Of a DNA stretch of 64,000 nt, positions 16,907 to 25,313 are shown one piece after another. The notes under the pieces were generated by a model. That model was not told the DNA's origin. It ran no database searches and was given only the letters and a program-made list of their open reading frames with translations. The stretch's first letter is position 1. Each line of letters begins with the position of its first letter. The position numbers and the translations under genes are program-made. The DNA is from Melioribacteraceae bacterium. Its GTDB lineage: Bacteria > Bacteroidota > Ignavibacteria > Ignavibacteriales > Melioribacteraceae. The stretch lies in the NCBI GenBank assembly GCA_035362835.1, contig DAOSDY010000001.1, forward strand, positions 1,550,001 through 1,614,000. The letters run 5' to 3'.

Positions 16907-18250
16907 ATGGCAGCTAATTCTTATAAGAGTTACTCCCTTCGAAATTATAACGACATTCCGCAAATTCATTTATTATCCGGCGAAGAGAAATCCGCGCTTG
17001 AAATTGTTGGAAGTGTTTTGCCGTTTAAGACGAATAATTATGTAATCGATCAATTGATTAACTGGGATAATATCCCGGGCGATCCGATCTTTACACTGAC
17101 TTTCCCCCGTAAAGAAATGCTAAAGGATCATCATTATAAAACGGTTGAGAAATTAAAAAATGAAAATGCATCTAAGGAATTTTTAGCGCAGTCTATTTAT
17201 AATATTAGAATGGAATTGAATCCTCATCCAGCCGGTCAGAAGCATAATGTTCCAACTGTGAATGGAATTGAACTTGCCGGGGTTCAGCACAAATACAAAC
17301 AGACGGCTCTCTTTTTCCCCAGTCAGGGACAGACGTGTCATGCGTATTGCACTTTCTGCTTCAGGTGGCCCCAGTTTGTTGGAATGAACGAGTTGAAATT
17401 CGCGATGCGGGAAATTGAATTGTTAGCTCAATATGTAAAAGAACACAGAGAGATTACCGATATTTTATTTACTGGCGGCGATCCAATGATAATGAAGACG
17501 CAGATTTTATCTACCTACATCGAACCGCTTCTGGATGAATCACTTTATAATATCCAGACTATACGAATCGGAACTAAAGCAATCGGTTATTGGCCTTATC
17601 GTTTTCTTACTGATGACGATTCCGATGATCTTATCCGCCTCTTCGAGAAAATTGTTGGTGCAGGTAAAAACCTTGCCATAATGGCCCACTTCAACCATCC
17701 CGTTGAACTTGAAACTGCTGCGGCACGGGACGCGATGAAAAGGATCAGAGCAACCGGTGCGCAGATTAGAACACAATCGCCAATACTGAAGCATATAAAC
17801 GACTCACCGGAAATATGGGCGGATATGTGGCGTAAACAGGTAAACAATAATTGCATCCCCTATTATATGTTTGTTGCACGCGATACCGGGGCACAGGAGT
17901 TCTTTGCTGTTTCACTCGTTGAAGCCTGGAAAATTTTCCGGGAGGCATATCAAAAAGTAAGCGGTGTCTGCAGAACTGTTAGAGGCCCTAGTATGAGTTC
18001 TACCCCCGGTAAAGTGCAGGTGCTCGGAGTAAGTGAAGTCCGTGGTGAAAAAGTAATTGTGATGAGATTTCTTCAGGGCCGGGATCCGAACTGGGTTGCC
18101 CGTCCCTTCTTTGCAGAGTATAACGAGAAAGCAGCATGGCTGGATGATTTAAAACCGGCTTTCGGCGAAGAAAAATTCTTCTTCGAAGAAGAACTTGAGC
18201 ATTTATTCCACGAACATGTTTACGATGATGAAACGGAGAATTTTGAATAA
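16907..18250 (+). CDS. KamA-family radical SAM protein (lysine 2,3-aminomutase-like, divergent)
   Basis: A 447-residue radical SAM enzyme. The [4Fe-4S] motif is C144-x3-C148-x2-C151 ('CHAYCTFCFRWPQF'). 'DILFTGGDPMIM' gives the GGD SAM-binding motif, and 'IRIGTKAIGYWPYR' and 'QIRTQSPILKHIND' follow the aminomutase TIM-barrel. In true lysine 2,3-aminomutase the PLP lysine sits in a glycine-rich 'PGGGGK'; here the equivalent stretch reads 'SSTPGKVQVLG', keeping a lysine but losing the glycines. The aromatic 'FRWPQF' after the cluster also differs from the usual 'CRHCTRRR'. Substrate therefore uncertain. It is a single-gene unit with a good promoter, AAGGAGG site and terminator. Confidence 0.85.
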   Translation: MAANSYKSYSLRNYNDIPQIHLLSGEEKSALEIVGSVLPFKTNNYVIDQLINWDNIPGDPIFTLTFPRKEMLKDHHYKTVEKLKNENASKEFLAQSIYNIRMELNPHPAGQKHNVPTVNGIELAGVQHKYKQTALFFPSQGQTCHAYCTFCFRWPQFVGMNELKFAMREIELLAQYVKEHREITDILFTGGDPMIMKTQILSTYIEPLLDESLYNIQTIRIGTKAIGYWPYRFLTDDDSDDLIRLFEKIVGAGKNLAIMAHFNHPVELETAAARDAMKRIRATGAQIRTQSPILKHINDSPEIWADMWRKQVNNNCIPYYMFVARDTGAQEFFAVSLVEAWKIFREAYQKVSGVCRTVRGPSMSSTPGKVQVLGVSEVRGEKVIVMRFLQGRDPNWVARPFFAEYNEKAAWLDDLKPAFGEEKFFFEEELEHLFHEHVYDDETENFE

Positions 18251-18282
18251 AAAAAGGCTGGTAGACCCAGCCTTCTTTTTTT
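18249..18282. terminator. bidirectional Rho-independent terminator
   Basis: AAGGCTGG (18254-18261) and CCAGCCTT (18267-18274) are flanked by seven A on the left and seven T on the right, so it can stop transcription of the KamA-like gene (plus) and of nfu (minus). Confidence 0.9.
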
Positions 18283-18297
18283 GTGATCTGAAATATT

Positions 18298-18840
18298 CTA
18301 GTCGGGGATTACTTCAATAGCAGGATTGATTTCTCTCTTTAAAAGATTTTCGATAGCAACCAGCGTGCCGCGGATTGAACTCGGACAGCTGCCGCAGGCA
18401 CCCTGATAGCGGATTTTAAGAGTAAGGCCATCAAGACCGCGGACTTCCAATCCACCTCCGTCTCCAGCAAGAGCAGGGCGAACACGAGTATCCAGTATCT
18501 CATTTATTTTTTTAAGCAATTCCGTCTCTTCCTCTTTGGTTACTTTTATTTCCTCCTCGGGAGGGATTAGATTTTTATCGAAATTTTTCATGAACTCGAC
18601 GAAGGGTTTCTGAATCTGTCCCCATTGAACTTTCTGGTCTTTTTCGATCGTGATAAATTTATCCATATAGAAAACCGAAACGACTCCATCGATGCCAAAA
18701 ATTCCATTGGCGAGCGGATCTTGCACGGCTTCCTCTTTATTTTTGAAATGCCTTGTTTCTTTATTCAGCAGTTTTTCATTCAAAATGAATTTTAGCGCCT
18801 GGGGATTGGGTGTTAAATCCACATCCTGTACAATTAACAT
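18298..18840 (-). CDS. nfu: Nfu-type Fe-S cluster scaffold/carrier protein
   Basis: A 180-residue two-domain protein. Residues 1-90 are the Nfu N-terminal domain ('TPNPQALKFILNEKLL', 'IDGVVSVFYMDKFITIEK'). Residues 105-180 are the NifU C-terminal domain with the cluster-binding C149-x2-C152 in 'GACGSCPSS' and 'LAGDGGGLEVRG'. Such proteins carry [4Fe-4S] clusters to apo-enzymes. AAGGAG precedes the ATG. It faces the radical SAM gene across a shared terminator, a convergent arrangement that does not by itself imply co-regulation. Confidence 0.93.
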   Translation of the reverse strand: MLIVQDVDLTPNPQALKFILNEKLLNKETRHFKNKEEAVQDPLANGIFGIDGVVSVFYMDKFITIEKDQKVQWGQIQKPFVEFMKNFDKNLIPPEEEIKVTKEEETELLKKINEILDTRVRPALAGDGGGLEVRGLDGLTLKIRYQGACGSCPSSIRGTLVAIENLLKREINPAIEVIPD

Positions 18841-18993
18841 GTTATTCTCCTTGGTTTTTCTATTAAACCTGATAATTCTCCGGATAGTTCTACTGCAAGA
18901 TAATTAAAATTAGTTCTGCCATTCAAGGGATCTATACGGTAGCTGCTGAATGATTCCGATAGGATATAGGGTTTATTGTGCAAGCGAATTTCG

Positions 18994-19665
18994 TTATAGA
19001 TCCTCAAAATCAACATTAAGGATCGGATACATCGGCCAATCCTTGTAATCGAAGTGCCACCATTCCTGTTCAAGGACTGTAAATCCTTCCGATTCCATTG
19101 CTGTTATCAGGAGGTCTCTTAATCTTGTAGCTTCCTTATCACCCCCGATGTAATTTGAGAATGCGCGCTCTGTAAACTCGTCATATCCGCTCGGCATTTT
19201 CACTTCTAATCCGGTTTTGAGATCATAAAGTGAAATATCAACAGCGCAGCCCCTGTTATGCCGTGATCCTTTTGCAGGATCTGCCACGAAACCAGCTTGC
19301 CGCTCCTCCTCGGTTGCCGAGTCCCAGAATAATTTAGTAACGGACCACAGGCGGTAACCATCAAAAACTATAATTCCGTATCCGTCTCTTTTAAGACTTT
19401 TGCTAACACGCACAAGCGCCTCGGCGGCCGGGCGCTGAAGAAAAGCCGTTGCCTGCGAGTAGACTGCCTTACCGAGAAAATTGTTGGAGGTTGAGTAACG
19501 GATGTCCAGCTTAAATGTTGAGTCAAGTTCTGTCAGCTCTACAAGATCCGGTTTTAGAAATTCTCCGCTCTCTTTTGGAGGTCCGTAACTGCACGCAGAT
19601 AGAATGAGTAGAATTGACAGGGATAATAAATTTGAGCGGATTAAAAAATTTATTTTCTTATTCAT
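18994..19665 (-). CDS. D-Ala-D-Ala dipeptidase (VanX/DdpX family), lipoprotein
   Basis: A 223-residue M15D zinc peptidase. Zinc ligands and catalytic residues are all visible: H136 and D143 in 'SRHNRGCAVDIS', E201 and H204 in 'EWWHFDY', and the family arginine R105 in 'DGYRLWS'. The lipobox 'LSAC' puts the lipidated Cys at 25, so unlike cytosolic VanX this one is exported. It would cleave D-Ala-D-Ala dipeptide in the periplasm, for peptidoglycan turnover or nutrition rather than vancomycin resistance, since no vanH/vanA homologue is near. The sialidase gene lies 29 bp upstream on the same strand. Confidence 0.9.
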   Translation of the reverse strand: MNKKINFLIRSNLLSLSILLILSACSYGPPKESGEFLKPDLVELTELDSTFKLDIRYSTSNNFLGKAVYSQATAFLQRPAAEALVRVSKSLKRDGYGIIVFDGYRLWSVTKLFWDSATEEERQAGFVADPAKGSRHNRGCAVDISLYDLKTGLEVKMPSGYDEFTERAFSNYIGGDKEATRLRDLLITAMESEGFTVLEQEWWHFDYKDWPMYPILNVDFEDL

Positions 19666-19694
19666 TCTGGTTTTCTTTCAATGATTCCGGAAAT

Positions 19695-20858
19695 TTATTC
19701 GTTCCATTTTATCCCGGTAAAAACAATTTCGGAATAATTATTTCTTTCGTAGAGTACTCCTATTTCTGTTTCTGAAATTTTTATAATATCCGAGTAAGCT
19801 GTGAAATCATTATTTGGACCAGTACCATCCTTGTCGATCAGAAAATTTTTAAACCATGTTTTGCCGTCGTCGCTGCTAATTCTGAGTGTTAGATTATTCC
19901 GCCGTGATGGATCCGCCGGATTGCTGAATACAATGTAGGTTTTCCCGTCAATCGATTTAAATGAGAGGAAGGAACCCTGGCAGACAGGATCGGGAAGATT
20001 AGTATCGAAATATGTTGTGTCCCATGTTGCGCCGCCGTCCATACTTATCGATACAATTCTTGAACGGATATCCCCGCTCTGGTTTCTGCTGTTTAGCATT
20101 AAAGATCCGTCCGATAATTCCGCTGCGGTCGACTCATTTGAGCCTGGAACATCAACATTATCACTGAGCCTGAAAGTTCTTCCATGATCGTCGGAGTAAT
20201 AACCGTGTGCGAAATAATCTCTGAACTTTTCTTCAGGAACTCCTTCCGAATGATTTGCAGCGACATAAATCCGGCCTTTGAATTTTCCGGTTGTCAGCTG
20301 GAGTGCATGGCCCGGAGTATTTGCTGTTGTCCGCCAATCCTGCTCAAAGTTGTATTCGGGATTTACATTTGGTTGCTTCAGGCGGTGAACCATGCGGGTT
20401 ATATTAACCGGATTACTCCAGGTTACTCCGTTATCGGTTGATGTGACGAACCAGACTTCTCTAAGACCGTTACCTTGACGGATTTCATTTTCATGATTAT
20501 TCCCGGTATTGAAGAAGAGGAAAATTCTTCCTTCGGGATATTCCGGATCTGTTAAATCTAAAACAGGCGCAGGATTACCGGACTGTAGCGTGTCATAATC
20601 AACTATGGTATTGATTGAAGACCATGTCACTCCGTTATCGCGGCTTCGCTTCATCACGATATTTACATCTCCGAAGTCGGCAGCTCCTTTTACACGCCCC
20701 TCGCAGAAAGCCAGTAGATCTCCGTTTGGCAGGCTGATTATTGCCGGAATTCTGAAGCTTTTAAATCCTTCTGTTCCTGATTTATAAACAGTAATTTTAT
20801 TCTGTGCCTGCGATGCAAAGAGAGAGATCAGAAAAATTAAAACGAAAATCTTTTTCAT
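19695..20858 (-). CDS. exo-alpha-sialidase (GH33), secreted
   Basis: A 387-residue enzyme with a cleavable signal peptide ('LFASQAQ'). The 'FRIPAI' motif carrying the first arginine of the sialate-binding triad is near residue 32. Five Asp-box repeats follow ('SRDNGVTW', 'STDNGVTW', 'SDDHGRTF', 'SMDGGATW', 'SSDDGKTW'), as expected for a six-bladed sialidase propeller. It would release terminal sialic acids from glycoconjugates. No sialic acid lyase or transporter is visible in the window. It is eight bases downstream of the methyltransferase-like gene, so probably co-transcribed with it. Confidence 0.9.
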   Translation of the reverse strand: MKKIFVLIFLISLFASQAQNKITVYKSGTEGFKSFRIPAIISLPNGDLLAFCEGRVKGAADFGDVNIVMKRSRDNGVTWSSINTIVDYDTLQSGNPAPVLDLTDPEYPEGRIFLFFNTGNNHENEIRQGNGLREVWFVTSTDNGVTWSNPVNITRMVHRLKQPNVNPEYNFEQDWRTTANTPGHALQLTTGKFKGRIYVAANHSEGVPEEKFRDYFAHGYYSDDHGRTFRLSDNVDVPGSNESTAAELSDGSLMLNSRNQSGDIRSRIVSISMDGGATWDTTYFDTNLPDPVCQGSFLSFKSIDGKTYIVFSNPADPSRRNNLTLRISSDDGKTWFKNFLIDKDGTGPNNDFTAYSDIIKISETEIGVLYERNNYSEIVFTGIKWNE

Positions 20859-20866
20859 TATTCCCC

Positions 20867-21874
20867 TTAATTCGAGTAATACTTTTTAACGGTATGAAAG
20901 AAGACATCAAGATTTTGAATGGGGGTTAAAGGAGGAATATCACATCCGGAAGAGATTATCCAATTGGAGTACTTTCCCATTTCATAAAGTAAATTCAAGG
21001 TTTCATTTTCAACGGTTTCTGTTGAACCGTTCATAAAAATTCCTGAGGGATCCAGATTGCCGAATATCAATTTATCCGGCGGATATTGTTTAATAGCTTG
21101 CGTAAGTTCGACTGAATTACCGAGATGAATTGCTTTTGCGCCGGTCGATAAGATTGAATCGGTAAGCGGAATAGTATTGCCGCAGTTATGGTATATGACC
21201 AGAAAATTATCATCTTCAACCGAATCAATTATTTTCTTTATGTAGAAGCTTGAAAACTCCGAGCAGAGTTCCGGAGATAGAAGTCCGGCAGCAGGCTCTG
21301 CCATTATTATTCCGTTCGCTCCGGCTTCTTTAAAAGCAAGAATATATTCTCTTAGAAATTCTGATACCTTTATTAAAATTTTGTGAACAACCTCCGGCTC
21401 TGTAATCGATTTAATCATAAACTCGGTTATTTCCATCAGTCTGCCGCCTAAAGAAAAAGGTCCGATCACACCCGCCAGAACTGGACGGTCGTTAATTGAG
21501 CGCGATGCAATTTCAATTGCCTTTATGTATTCGCCGGTTCGGGCAATTCCGATCTCCGGAATGATCATTGAATCGATTTGGTCTTCATTCTGAATAAGAG
21601 AGCCGGTAACCGTAGGAACTTCGGTATCGGAATAGAGAATTTGCGCTCCGAAGGCCTCCGCTTCAACGGAAAGATCCATATTGCTTACCGAAGCAAGTGA
21701 ATCGTACTTCTCAGCGATCGCTATCATGCAGGCGGATTGAAGATTACCGTTTCCTACCAAGTCTCGAACAGTGATGCCAAGAAGTTGAATTCCCGGAAAG
21801 GAAAGAACCGGGAGGGATTTTTTTATTTTAGAGGATCGAATCTCGTCGACCCACTTCTTCATGTCTTGTTTCAT
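20867..21874 (-). CDS. UroD-superfamily corrinoid methyltransferase-like protein (MtaA/CmuA type)
   Basis: A 335-residue TIM-barrel protein of the uroporphyrinogen decarboxylase superfamily. It carries H229-x-C231 ('IYHNCGNTIPL') and C311 ('SSGCDIPPLTP'), the zinc-binding HxC...C set of methylcobamide methyltransferases, not the catalytic features of HemE. These enzymes move methyl groups between corrinoid proteins and a thiol acceptor. No corrinoid protein gene is adjacent. It overlaps the end of rsmI by four bases (ATGA), so it is translationally coupled to it. Acceptor unknown. Confidence 0.82.
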   Translation of the reverse strand: MKQDMKKWVDEIRSSKIKKSLPVLSFPGIQLLGITVRDLVGNGNLQSACMIAIAEKYDSLASVSNMDLSVEAEAFGAQILYSDTEVPTVTGSLIQNEDQIDSMIIPEIGIARTGEYIKAIEIASRSINDRPVLAGVIGPFSLGGRLMEITEFMIKSITEPEVVHKILIKVSEFLREYILAFKEAGANGIIMAEPAAGLLSPELCSEFSSFYIKKIIDSVEDDNFLVIYHNCGNTIPLTDSILSTGAKAIHLGNSVELTQAIKQYPPDKLIFGNLDPSGIFMNGSTETVENETLNLLYEMGKYSNWIISSGCDIPPLTPIQNLDVFFHTVKKYYSN

Positions 21875-22560
21875 TTTACAGAATTTGCGGAATTATCGAT
21901 TATGAATACAAACTCACCCTTTAGATTCTTCTCATGAATCAACTTATTAAGTTCGCCGGCATTGCCCCTGAGGAATTTTTCGGTCGGTAGTGTAAGATCG
22001 AAACCGATTACAATATTTACACTTGAACCGAAAGATTTTTCAACATCCGAAATAAGTGTCTTTAAACGGTAAGGAGTTTCCATAACAACTATCAATTCTT
22101 TAATTCCTTTAAGCCGCAGTAATTCTTTTTTTCTGATCTCTGTTTTAGGAGAGAGCCAACCGGCATAATAAAACCGCTTAAGAGAGAATCCGGATCCTGC
22201 AAGCGCTGCCATAATAGAGCTTGCACCCGGAATAGGAATCACTTCAATTCCGGCATCAATACAGAGCTGAACAAGTTGAGTCCCCGGATCGGAAAAAAGA
22301 GGCGTTCCGCAATCGGATATAAGAGCTGCGGATTTCCCTTCACGGATTATCCGGAAGATCTCTGTGCTCGCTTCATTCTCATTGTGCTCATTTAAGGAGA
22401 TCAGTTCTTTCTCTATGTTGAAACGGGATAGAATTCTTTTCGCTTCTTTGTATTCTTCACAAATAATAAAATCGGCATCTTTTAAGGTTTCTATTGCGCG
22501 GAATGTAATGTCGCCGTAATTGCCGATAGGTGTGGACACTATGAAGAGTTTTGAAGTCAT
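21871..22560 (-). CDS. rsmI: 16S rRNA (cytidine1402-2'-O)-methyltransferase
   Basis: RsmI methylates C1402 of 16S rRNA with SAM. The start is placed at the ATG giving 'MTSKLFIVSTPIGNYGDITF'; the open frame extends 14 codons further (to 22602) but those residues are not part of the family. Signature blocks 'VSTPIGNYGDIT', 'LISDCGTPLFSDPG' and 'IPGASSIMAALAGSGF' are intact. At about 229 residues it is slightly short because it lacks the C-terminal extension seen in E. coli RsmI. No clear Shine-Dalgarno sequence. Confidence 0.93.
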   Translation of the reverse strand: MTSKLFIVSTPIGNYGDITFRAIETLKDADFIICEEYKEAKRILSRFNIEKELISLNEHNENEASTEIFRIIREGKSAALISDCGTPLFSDPGTQLVQLCIDAGIEVIPIPGASSIMAALAGSGFSLKRFYYAGWLSPKTEIRKKELLRLKGIKELIVVMETPYRLKTLISDVEKSFGSSVNIVIGFDLTLPTEKFLRGNAGELNKLIHEKNLKGEFVFIIDNSANSVK

Positions 22561-22649
22561 AATTGATTTGTTAAAATTAATTGCCGACTTCCGGGAATGC
22601 AAAGTAAAGCAGAGCCCGGCAGATAAAAAATGCGGACTCTACTCTTTGC

Positions 22650-24335
22650 TTAAATTAATTCTTTCAGCTTGCTGATCAGTGCGGATAATTCAACAATCTG
22701 TTTCTCGTTAGTTGCGCGCAGTTTCAGTTCTATCTTTCCGTCTTTCAGATTTTTCTCGCCTACAATTATCTGAACCGGCATACCGAGAAGATCTGCGTCG
22801 TTGAATTTAACACCTGCACTTACATCGCTGCGGTCATCGAACAGTACCTCAAATCCTTCCTTACTTATCTCTTCGTACAGCTTGTTAGAAGTATCTGATA
22901 CTGTTGCATTTTTCATATTCAATCCTATGAGATGGACATCATAAGGAGCCAGAGGTTTTCTCCAGATAATTCCTTTATCGTCGTAGTTCTGTTCAATGTA
23001 GCACGCAAAAATTCTTTCAACACCAATTCCGTAGCTTCCCATCACAATAGGGTGTTCCTTCCCGTTCTCATCAAGAAAGTTAACACCGAGCGCTTCGGAA
23101 TATTTTGTGCCGAGTTTGAAAATATGCCCGAGTTCAATCGCTTTAAAGACTTCGAGAGTTGAACCGCACCGTATACATGATTCGCCGTTTTCAACGATTC
23201 GAAGATCTGCATACTCTATGTTCTTAACATCGCGTTTAAGATCGATGCCGCCGATGTGATAATCGTTTTTATTGGCGCCGCTGTAGAGGTTGTTAGCGTC
23301 TTTAAGAAGGTTATCGGCTATTATCCTGCTTGTGAATCCGATCGGACCGATCGAACCGGCGTCCGCACCTGAAATATCCTTCAATTCTTCAGGATGAGCC
23401 GGGCGGACATTTCCTCCGAGCAGGGAGCCGAGTTTTGTCTCGTTCACTTCATCATTGCCGAGCATAAGTACAAGAACCGGTTTGCCGTCGTGAATGTAAA
23501 CGCGGGATTTTGCGGTTTCATGTTCGTCTATTTTGAGGAACTCGCATAATTCATCGATCGATTTTACACCCGGTGTTGATATTTCATAATACGGTTTGCT
23601 ATCCTGATGACGGGGCGCCTGTTTAGTTACCGATTGAGCAACTTCCGCGTTTGCAGCATAACCGCACTTACTGCAATGCGCAATAAGGTCCTCACCCGCA
23701 TCGCTTTTAACCATGAACTCTTCGGATTTGCTTCCTCCCATGGCGCCGGATGAAGCTCCTACAACAAAATATTTAAGTCCGCACCGGTCGAATATTTTTC
23801 TGTATGCCATATCGTGTTTTGCGTAGCCTGCGTCCAGTCCTTCAAAATCTTTATCGAGTGTGTAGGCATCCTTCATTAAAAATTGCCGTCCGCGTATAAC
23901 GCCGCTTCTCGGTCTCGGTTCATTTCTAAATTTTGTCTGTATCTGGTACCAGATCTGCGGAAGATCTTTGTAAGAGGTAACAGCTCCCTTCGCATGAAAT
24001 GCGACGATCTCTTCGTGAGTAGGAGCTAAAACATAATCGCGGTTCTTTACATGAAATAAAATATCGCCGAATGCTTCAACTCTCCCTGTTGCATCCCATA
24101 TCTCTTTAGGATTCAGTCCGGGGAAGTGGAATTCCTGTCCGCCTATTGCATCCATCTCTTCGCGTATAATGTCGGAGATTTTTCTTACTACCCTATAGCC
24201 GAGTGGCAGAAATGAATAGATTCCTGCTGAAAGCATTCTAACCATACCCGCGCGGATCATTAGAACATGACTCGGAATTACCGCATCCGAAGGAACTTCC
24301 TTAAGGGTCGGGAGAAAATTCTTAGTAAATCGCAT
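22650..24335 (-). CDS. proS: prolyl-tRNA synthetase (bacterial type, with INS editing domain)
   Basis: A 561-residue class IIa synthetase charging tRNA-Pro. Motif 2 region 'QTKFRNEPRPRSGVIRGRQF' and motif 3 'GSYGIGVERI' are present, with 'LAPTHEEIV' for motif 1/proline binding. The editing insertion between motifs 2 and 3 spans about 225-390 and includes a 'GHIFKLGTKYSEALGVNF' segment after it. A C-terminal anticodon-binding domain ends the protein. Length is normal. 47 bp separate it from rsmI on the same strand. Confidence 0.96.
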   Translation of the reverse strand: MRFTKNFLPTLKEVPSDAVIPSHVLMIRAGMVRMLSAGIYSFLPLGYRVVRKISDIIREEMDAIGGQEFHFPGLNPKEIWDATGRVEAFGDILFHVKNRDYVLAPTHEEIVAFHAKGAVTSYKDLPQIWYQIQTKFRNEPRPRSGVIRGRQFLMKDAYTLDKDFEGLDAGYAKHDMAYRKIFDRCGLKYFVVGASSGAMGGSKSEEFMVKSDAGEDLIAHCSKCGYAANAEVAQSVTKQAPRHQDSKPYYEISTPGVKSIDELCEFLKIDEHETAKSRVYIHDGKPVLVLMLGNDEVNETKLGSLLGGNVRPAHPEELKDISGADAGSIGPIGFTSRIIADNLLKDANNLYSGANKNDYHIGGIDLKRDVKNIEYADLRIVENGESCIRCGSTLEVFKAIELGHIFKLGTKYSEALGVNFLDENGKEHPIVMGSYGIGVERIFACYIEQNYDDKGIIWRKPLAPYDVHLIGLNMKNATVSDTSNKLYEEISKEGFEVLFDDRSDVSAGVKFNDADLLGMPVQIIVGEKNLKDGKIELKLRATNEKQIVELSALISKLKELI

Positions 24336-24465
24336 ATATCACAGTTTTGTTTATAAATAATGAGCAAAGATAAGAAATGATGCGGGGAATAGAAAATTAG
24401 GTCGGGGCTAACTCTTAAACAGAATATTCTTATTTTTCAGCAGGTTAATCTAAAAATGGATTATT

Positions 24466-25302
24466 ATGAATTTCGATCCGGTATCACAAGACGCACCTAA
24501 TGATCCGAAGAATCCCGCTTCTATGCAGCCGGTTTCATTTACAAGCAAAGGGTGCAAATTATTCGGAACATTTTTCTTCGCTTCCGGCGAAGGGCCTCAT
24601 CCGACAATTCTTCTTCTTCACGGTTTCCCCGGTAACGAAGTAAACTTTGACATCGCACACGCAGCAAGAAGAATGGGTTATAACGTAATGGTGTTTCACT
24701 ACCGCGGATGCTGGGGGAGCGAAGGTGAGTATCTATGGACTCACCTGGTTGAGGATGTTGAAACGGCAGTTCAATTCCTCCAGAGTAAAACAGCCGGAGA
24801 AAAATATAATGTTGATACAAATAAAATCATTTTGATCGGGCACAGTATGGGCGGTTTTGGCGCCGTGTTTAATTCAATCAAACACGATGATATAAAAAAC
24901 ATTGCTTCCATTGCCGGATTTAATTCCGGACTTTTCGGAGAATTTATTGAAGGGAATAATGAGTTGATCCAATTTAGTTCGGATACAATGGAGCCGGCTA
25001 TGGAATTTGTTAAATGCAACTCCGCAGTTACACTTTTAAATGAAATGATCACGAATAAAAAAGAATGGAATCTGCTTAATCATATTGATACTTTGAAAAA
25101 CAAAAATTGGCTCATAATTGCAGCAAAACATGATACAATAGCACCGATCGATATTCATCATAAACCATTGGTTGGTGCATTGAAAATGGCAGGTGCAGGA
25201 AATTTCGAAGAACATATTTTAGAAACCGGTCATTCGTTTTCTGACAGCAGAATAAGGCTGACAAAAATTATTTGTGAATGGTTAAGTCAAATTAAAATTT
25301 AG
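24466..25302 (+). CDS. alpha/beta hydrolase (S9/DLH-like)
   Basis: A 278-residue soluble hydrolase. The oxyanion region 'LLLHGFPGNEVNFD' and nucleophile elbow 'LIGHSMGGFGAV' (GxSxG) are clear. The acid is probably in 'AAKHDTIAPID' and the catalytic His in 'LETGHSFSDSR'. No signal peptide. Only 11 bp separate it from the decarboxylase gene, suggesting an operon. Substrate unknown (peptide, ester or small acyl compound). Confidence 0.85.
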   Translation: MNFDPVSQDAPNDPKNPASMQPVSFTSKGCKLFGTFFFASGEGPHPTILLLHGFPGNEVNFDIAHAARRMGYNVMVFHYRGCWGSEGEYLWTHLVEDVETAVQFLQSKTAGEKYNVDTNKIILIGHSMGGFGAVFNSIKHDDIKNIASIAGFNSGLFGEFIEGNNELIQFSSDTMEPAMEFVKCNSAVTLLNEMITNKKEWNLLNHIDTLKNKNWLIIAAKHDTIAPIDIHHKPLVGALKMAGAGNFEEHILETGHSFSDSRIRLTKIICEWLSQIKI

Positions 25303-25313
25303 AGAGCAAGATC

